A stretch of 9,951 nucleotides of DNA from Sporosarcina sp. (lineage in GTDB: Bacteria > Bacillota > Bacilli > Bacillales_A > Planococcaceae), in contig JARIDM010000211.1 of assembly GCA_029263945.1 (NCBI GenBank), positions 1 to 9,951 of the forward strand, given 5' to 3'. Position 1 is the first letter of the stretch. Each line of letters starts with the position of its first letter. The notes beneath the pieces were generated by a model. That model did not search any database and was not told the DNA's origin. It was given only the letters and a program-made list of their open reading frames with translations. Shown here piece after piece: positions 6,088 through 9,951 of the stretch. The position numbers and the translations under genes are program-made.

Positions 6088-6145
6088 CACATTGATTACT
6101 TCGATGTTTTCTCTTGATTAACCTCTTTTGTCCCAGCCTTTTTTC

Positions 6146-7627
6146 TTACTTTTCTTTTTCTAATAATTTAACCGCTTCAGTAAATTCTTCTTCAATTTCT
6201 GGATTAGGACGATACGTGATCAAGCTCACAAGGTAAGTAACAAGGAGCGCAAACAAGAATCCTGGAATGATTTCATATACGGTTGTCTTTAAAATATTAA
6301 TATTTCCCCAAACCAAGACCGTTACTGCACCTGTGATCATGCCAAACAATGCACCTTTTGCTGTAGTTTTACGCCAGTACAGAGAGAGCAAGATGATGGG
6401 TCCAAAAGAAGCCCCAAAACCTGCCCATGCAAATGATACAATGTCTAAAATCGATTCATCGTTTGGCCATGCAAGTAAGATTGCAACAATTGAAACGACA
6501 AGAACAGCTGCTCTTCCTAAGAAGACATACTGCTTATCTGTCGCGTTTTTATTAATAAGCGCTTTGTATAAATCTTCGATAAGCGCCGAAGAGGTAACAA
6601 TGAGTTGCGATGAGATTGTGCTCATAACTGCAGCGAGAACTGCCGCTAACATGATACCCGCAATCATTGGATGAAATAGAATCTGCCCAAATACAATGAA
6701 AATCGTCTCAGGATCTTCTAGCTTCATGCTATGTTGTTGATAGTATGCAATTCCAACAAGCGCAGTCGCAATTGCACCAAATAGGCTCAGGAACATCCAA
6801 CCGATTCCGATGCGGCGTGCTTTCTTTAATTCTTTAACTGAATTAATCGCCATAAACCTTACGATAATATGAGGTTGACCAAAATAACCAAGTCCCCAAG
6901 CAACGGCAGAAAAAATGCCTAAAAAGGACGCGCCTGAAAAGAAGTTCAACAACTCTGGGTTGACACTGCGAATGCTCACTGCCGTCTCTGTGAAACCGCC
7001 TGTTAAAAACAAGCCAAAAATCGGAACAAGTAGCAGCGCAAAAAACATGATAATCCCTTGTACAACATCCGTGTAACTAACGGCCAAGAACCCACCAAAT
7101 AATGTATAGAAAATAACGACCGCTGCAACAATGAGCAAGCCTACATGATAGTCAAGTCCGAATGAGCTAAGAAAAAACTTCCCGCCTGCGACCATTCCAG
7201 AAGAAACATAAAACGTAAAGAAAATTAAAATGATAATACCTGAAACAATTCTTAGTAGATGTGAATTGTCTTTTAAGCGGCTTTCTAAATAACTAGGAAT
7301 TGTAATCGAATCACCAGATACCTGTGTATAAACGCGTAAACGTGGGGCAACAAGTAAATAGTTGAAATAAGCCCCAAGCGTTAATCCGATGGCAATCCAA
7401 GCTTCTACGAGCCCATTTAAATAAATCGCACCTGGAAGACCCATCAACAGCCAACCCGACATATCAGACGCGCCTGCACTCAAAGCAGTGACCATCGGAC
7501 CTAGTGAACGTCCTCCGAGCATGTAATCAGTTAAGTTGGATGTACGCTTGAATGCGTACCAACCGATAAAAACCATTATCCCCATATATAGTACGATAGA
7601 GATAAGTTGGTACATCTCATTTGTCAT
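6146..7627 (-). CDS. putP: Sodium/proline symporter PutP (OpuE-like)
   Basis: A 493-residue Na+/proline symporter of the solute:sodium symporter family, complete and of normal length, located in the cytoplasmic membrane with about 13 helices. Key residues match E. coli PutP in place and number: R40 and the block S50-A-G-A-S-D55-M-S57-G58-W, where D55 and S57 take part in Na+ and substrate binding. The second Na+-site block is V-M-S336-T337-I-S-S followed by S-S-A-L-I-E-D-L-Y, as in the family. A G-Y-F-G-Q-P-H motif is at 247-253. The ATG at 7627 follows GAGGGGGAAG. In B. subtilis, relatives serve either proline catabolism (PutP) or osmoprotection (OpuE), and the sequence alone does not separate these. 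There is no proline dehydrogenase next to it, which slightly favours an osmotic or general uptake role. It is transcribed alone from the promoter at 7700-7728 and ends at the hairpin at 6043-6087. Confidence 0.93.
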   Translation of the reverse strand: MTNEMYQLISIVLYMGIMVFIGWYAFKRTSNLTDYMLGGRSLGPMVTALSAGASDMSGWLLMGLPGAIYLNGLVEAWIAIGLTLGAYFNYLLVAPRLRVYTQVSGDSITIPSYLESRLKDNSHLLRIVSGIIILIFFTFYVSSGMVAGGKFFLSSFGLDYHVGLLIVAAVVIFYTLFGGFLAVSYTDVVQGIIMFFALLLVPIFGLFLTGGFTETAVSIRSVNPELLNFFSGASFLGIFSAVAWGLGYFGQPHIIVRFMAINSVKELKKARRIGIGWMFLSLFGAIATALVGIAYYQQHSMKLEDPETIFIVFGQILFHPMIAGIMLAAVLAAVMSTISSQLIVTSSALIEDLYKALINKNATDKQYVFLGRAAVLVVSIVAILLAWPNDESILDIVSFAWAGFGASFGPIILLSLYWRKTTAKGALFGMITGAVTVLVWGNINILKTTVYEIIPGFLFALLVTYLVSLITYRPNPEIEEEFTEAVKLLEKEK

Positions 7628-7699
7628 TTTTCTTCCCCCTCTTTACTTTTTCTCATCATAACATGTTTTTATCGTCTTTAAATTTGTTCTACTTTTTAG

Positions 7700-7728
7700 A
7701 TTATATTGTTTAATGGTACTATGGTAAA
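7700..7728 (-). promoter_or_regulatory. Sigma-A promoter of putP
   Basis: On the minus strand, -35 TTTACC (7728-7723) and a perfect -10 TATAAT (7705-7700) are separated by 17 bases. The transcript would start near 7693, giving a leader of about 65 bases. A second possible start is an extended -10, TGTTATGAT, at about 7666-7658. No SigB-type promoter was recognised. Confidence 0.65.
7714..7722 (+). promoter_or_regulatory. Candidate extended -10 of the deaminase gene
   Basis: TGG-TACTAT is an extended -10 (TGn motif) about 70 bp before the deaminase ATG. An approximate -35, TTTTTA, lies 18 bases upstream. The -10 hexamer (7717-7722) falls inside the spacer of the oppositely directed putP promoter, so the two could not be occupied together. 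Confidence 0.4.
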
Positions 7729-7746
7729 TAGCTCACATGACTCTCG

Positions 7747-7763
7747 GGAAATTTCCTGGGAAA
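7747..7763. promoter_or_regulatory. Overlapping palindromes in the deaminase leader
   Basis: GGAAATTTCC (7747-7756) is a perfect 10-bp palindrome, and TTTCC-TG-GGAAA (7752-7763) overlaps it, so GGGAAAT is repeated 12 bases apart. It lies between the candidate transcript start (about 7729) and the ribosome site of the deaminase gene, a usual place for a repressor site. No known regulator was recognised. Confidence 0.35.
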
Positions 7764-7790
7764 TAACTTTCAATAAGGAGGGCTTTACGT

Positions 7791-8252
7791 ATGCATGAAA
7801 AATGGCTACAACACACCATTGAAATGGCGATTGCTAACGTGAATAAAGGTGAAGGGCCTTTTGCGGCAATTGTTGTGAAAGATGGAGAAATTATTGGTTC
7901 TGGTACAAATCTGGTTCATTTGCACAACGATCCCTCTGCACATGCTGAATTACTTGCCATTAGAGAAGCTTGCGCTTATTTAGCATCGACCGACTTATCA
8001 GGTTGTACGTTATATGCTAGTGGAGAACCTTGCCCGATGTGTCTCGGTGCCGCTTACTGGTCTACTTTAGGTGAGATTTATTATGCTTGTAGTAAGACAG
8101 AAGCACATGAGATGGCGAACTTTGGCAATCCACTTGCAGGCTTTTTTACAGATCAGCAAACTGCGCCTGAAAAAAGAAGCATTCCTTTCGTTCAATTACC
8201 TGTGAAAAATGCATTACAACCTTTTCATCAATGGAATGACCTCAATAAATAA
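7791..8252 (+). CDS. guaD: Guanine deaminase-like CMP/dCMP-deaminase-fold enzyme
   Basis: A 153-residue zinc deaminase, complete and close in length to the B. subtilis guanine deaminase (about 156). The ATG at 7791 follows AAGGAGGG eight bases upstream. The zinc site is H51-A-E53, where E53 is the proton shuttle, plus P80-C81-P-M-C84. Other shared features are G22-P-F near the N-terminus, N46-D-P just before the zinc histidine, L-G-A-x-Y-W at 85-90, and a C-terminal helix ending P-F-H-Q-W like GuaD. Guanine would be converted to xanthine plus ammonia in the cytosol, a purine-salvage or nitrogen-release step. The tRNA-adenosine deaminase TadA has the same fold, but the N-D-P and P-F-x-x-W features fit GuaD better. 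The residue usually Cys before E-P-C-P-M-C is Gly78 here. It is a single gene, divergent from putP and ending at a terminator. Confidence 0.8.
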   Translation: MHEKWLQHTIEMAIANVNKGEGPFAAIVVKDGEIIGSGTNLVHLHNDPSAHAELLAIREACAYLASTDLSGCTLYASGEPCPMCLGAAYWSTLGEIYYACSKTEAHEMANFGNPLAGFFTDQQTAPEKRSIPFVQLPVKNALQPFHQWNDLNK

Positions 8253-8335
8253 TTCACTTTCATTTTATGTAATCGGAGGACTTTATAGAACTAAAAACAC
8301 CTATCCCTTCTCTTCTTTGTGGCGTTTTGAAAATT

Positions 8336-8372
8336 GAAAGGGACGATCACCTTCATGGTTTTCGTCCCTTTT
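8336..8372. terminator. Bidirectional terminator between the deaminase and yerD-like genes
   Basis: AAAGGGACGA (8337-8346) and TCGTCCCTTT (8362-8371) form a perfect 10-bp stem, with ACC/GGT able to pair inside the loop. T-rich sequence follows on the plus strand and A/T-rich sequence on the other. It lies 85 bp after the deaminase stop and 52 bp after the stop of the convergent gene, so it can serve both. Confidence 0.8.
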
Positions 8373-8423
8373 CCATGTAAGAATTTCGAATCGTTCGTCT
8401 ATTACACAAATGAGGAAATCCAT

Positions 8424-9951
8424 TTACTCAATTGGGAATACGCGACCCCGTGCATCTTTATAAACAACATGTTGACGCGCTAGTTTTGTCGGGGAATCCA
8501 ATCCTGCCGCCGCGGCAATTCGAAATAGTCCTTCACGCATGGTCAGAATATAATTGGTCACGCGGAACTTTTTCTCTTCAACAACGAGTCCTTGCTGTAA
8601 TTTGGGGTCCGTCGTTGCGACACCTGCCGGACAAGTATTTGTATGACAACGTTCCGCCATGATACACCCTACAGAAATCATAAAACCTCTTGCGATTTGC
8701 ACAAGGTCGGCCCCCATTGCAAGTACAATTGCCGCTTTATCTGGTGTTGTAATTTTACCTGATGCAATAATTTTCACACGGTCACGAACACCGTGTTTTC
8801 TTAAGGCATCATCTAGCAATATTATTGAAGACTGCAAGGGCAGACCGACACCATCTGCTAAATCTTGATAAGTCGCGCCTGAACCGCCTTCTCCGCCGTC
8901 TAGTGAAATGAAGTCTGGGCCTAAGTCTGATTCTACCATGAACGAAGCGAGTTCCTCGGCATCTTGTTTTCCACCAATCACGATTTTAATCCCAACTGGT
9001 TTTCCTGTATGGTTACGAATCTTTTCGATGAAGGTAAATAGCGTTGGATAGTCTTCAAATTGTTCAAAGCGATTTGGACTGTTGATGGTCGTGAATGGGA
9101 CAACATTACGAATTTCTGCAATTTCTTCTGTAACCTTCTCCCCTTCAACATGGCCTCCGCGCATTTTAGCGCCTTGTGCGAGTTTCAATTCAAACGCTTT
9201 CACTTCAGGCATTTCTGCCTTTTCGCGCAAGCGATCCCAACTAAACGTGCCGTCATTTGTACGGTAACCAAAAAGACCAGAACCAATTTGCGCAATGATG
9301 TCTGTACCGCCGGCTAAATGATGTTTGGACAAACCACCTTCACCCGTGTTCATCCATGCACCCGTCGCCAATCCAATCCCCTTAGAAAGCGCAGTAATTG
9401 CATTTTCGCCGAGCGCGCCGTAACTCATCCCAGATTGGCCAAGCAAACTACGTACATGAAAAGGCTGATGACAATTTGGACCAATCACTACTGCATCTTC
9501 CTCAGGTAATAACCAAGGAAGCGTGGGGACTTCCTCTCGGTGTTCTTTACGCGCAAATAAGTTATCCTCATCCACAATGTAACGCATCGTATCAATAAGC
9601 GGTTCATTGTCTACACGCATTTCTTCATTTTGTTTCGTAAACATCGCATTTCGTATAAAATAACCTGCTTCATTAAAATCTCGCTTTGAGCCAAACCCGA
9701 TGACACTGCTTAAGTATTTTCCTGGAAGCACCATATGTAAATATTCTTGACGGGTAAATGGTTTTCCATCATTGTCATTATCAAACAAGTATTGTCTTAG
9801 TTCTGGACCCGTTTTCTCCAACATATAACGCATTCGACCTAAAATCGGATAGTTCCTTAAAATGGCATGTTGCTTTTGTTTTCGATCATAAAAGTAAAGA
9901 AAAATCACAAGACAAATCGGGACAATCACAAGAAAGAGGATTAATAGTAAG
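8424..9951 (-). CDS. yerD: Glutamate-synthase-like FMN/Fe-S protein (YerD-like), N-terminus outside window
   Basis: A FMN-binding glutamate-synthase-family protein with about 508 codons inside the window. The reading frame stays open to the right edge, where upstream codons add more hydrophobic residues (L-L-I-L-F-L-V before the GTG at 9929). The true start is therefore probably outside, and the protein begins with a membrane anchor followed by Y-D-R-K-Q-K-Q-H. The main part matches the FMN-binding half of the glutamate synthase large subunit: G-x-S-G-M-S-Y-G-A-L-G, the T-G-E-G-G-L-S block, S-L-D-G-G-E-G-G-S-G near the FMN site, and the cluster cysteines C-x5-C-x4-C (residues 422, 428, 433 counted from 9929), which hold a [3Fe-4S] centre in GltB. 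There is no glutaminase domain, so it cannot take ammonia from glutamine by itself. It resembles B. subtilis YerD, whose true reaction is not settled. It is convergent with the deaminase gene. Confidence 0.88.
   Translation of the reverse strand, partial: LLLILFLVIVPICLVIFLYFYDRKQKQHAILRNYPILGRMRYMLEKTGPELRQYLFDNDNDGKPFTRQEYLHMVLPGKYLSSVIGFGSKRDFNEAGYFIRNAMFTKQNEEMRVDNEPLIDTMRYIVDEDNLFARKEHREEVPTLPWLLPEEDAVVIGPNCHQPFHVRSLLGQSGMSYGALGENAITALSKGIGLATGAWMNTGEGGLSKHHLAGGTDIIAQIGSGLFGYRTNDGTFSWDRLREKAEMPEVKAFELKLAQGAKMRGGHVEGEKVTEEIAEIRNVVPFTTINSPNRFEQFEDYPTLFTFIEKIRNHTGKPVGIKIVIGGKQDAEELASFMVESDLGPDFISLDGGEGGSGATYQDLADGVGLPLQSSIILLDDALRKHGVRDRVKIIASGKITTPDKAAIVLAMGADLVQIARGFMISVGCIMAERCHTNTCPAGVATTDPKLQQGLVVEEKKFRVTNYILTMREGLFRIAAAAGLDSPTKLARQHVVYKDARGRVFPIE

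Larger units (their letters stand above)
5570..6145. other. 576-bp intergenic region, structured, no gene
   Basis: No credible protein-coding gene lies here. From the hflX side it holds the hflX ribosome site and candidate promoter, a plain stretch (about 5650-5750), a decayed hairpin copy (5755-5801), the 21-nt tandem array (5807-5931), a hairpin followed by T-run on the minus strand (5951-5978), and the main putP terminator (6043-6087). The sequence CACACGRTTT occurs three times (near 5617, 5791 and 6079). If putP transcription reads through, the whole region would become a structured 3' tail or an hflX leader. Confidence 0.75.

Noticed and set aside
6267..6674. Open frame on the plus strand inside putP
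   Set aside because: Antisense to conserved symporter helices, of low complexity and with no start signal.
8270..8290. Ribosome-site-like GGAGGA after the deaminase gene
   Set aside because: No start codon with an open frame follows at the right distance. The stretch runs into the terminator at 8336-8372.
8432..9598. Several plus-strand open frames opposite the yerD-like gene
   Set aside because: They mirror the GC-rich third-position pattern of the real gene and show no recognisable domains.

Overview
The window looks like chromosomal DNA from a low-GC Gram-positive bacterium of the order Bacillales, most likely a Bacillaceae or Planococcaceae member. The evidence is strong AGGAGG-type ribosome binding sites, frequent TTG/GTG starts, a LAAC lipobox, sigma-A-like promoters, and protein relatives of B. 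subtilis type (OpuE/PutP, GuaD, YerD, HflX). The gene content is mostly housekeeping. I saw no phage genes, transposase, CRISPR array, rRNA or tRNA.

Layout, left to right. (1) 1-706, minus strand: a Nudix hydrolase gene followed after 25 bp by a histidine-phosphatase gene that runs off the left edge. They are probably one transcript. (2) 707-964: no gene, but a GC-rich, roughly 130-bp imperfect palindrome at 783-917 that looks like a dispersed intergenic repeat. (3) 965-1201, minus: a small single-pass membrane protein, possibly shortened at its C-terminus. (4) 1373-2269, minus: an acidic, methionine-rich lipoprotein (DUF6612-like), with a terminator after it. (5) 2489-4207, plus: a complete half-size ABC exporter, divergent from the lipoprotein gene. 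(6) 4298-5569, minus: the ribosome-associated GTPase HflX, convergent with the exporter gene. The two share one strong bidirectional terminator. (7) 5570-6145: 576 bp without a gene but rich in structure, holding a candidate hflX promoter, two diverged copies of a long hairpin, a second hairpin, and six tandem copies of a degenerate 21-nt repeat. (8) 6146-7627, minus: a Na+/proline symporter (PutP/OpuE). (9) 7791-8252, plus: a guanine-deaminase-like enzyme. It is divergent from putP, and the two promoters appear interleaved. (10) 8424-9951, minus: a membrane-anchored, glutamate-synthase-like FMN/Fe-S protein (YerD-like) whose N-terminus lies beyond the right edge.

How the genes work together: most appear to be single-gene units separated by hairpin terminators. 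The Nudix/histidine-phosphatase pair is the one likely functional partnership and recalls the two-domain MutT1 protein of mycobacteria. PutP and the guanine deaminase both concern nitrogen-containing substrates (proline, guanine), but this is only a loose theme.

I found no convincing new multi-gene system. The most unusual material is non-coding: the palindromic element at 783-917, and the duplicated hairpins flanking a 21-nt-period array at 5755-6088.
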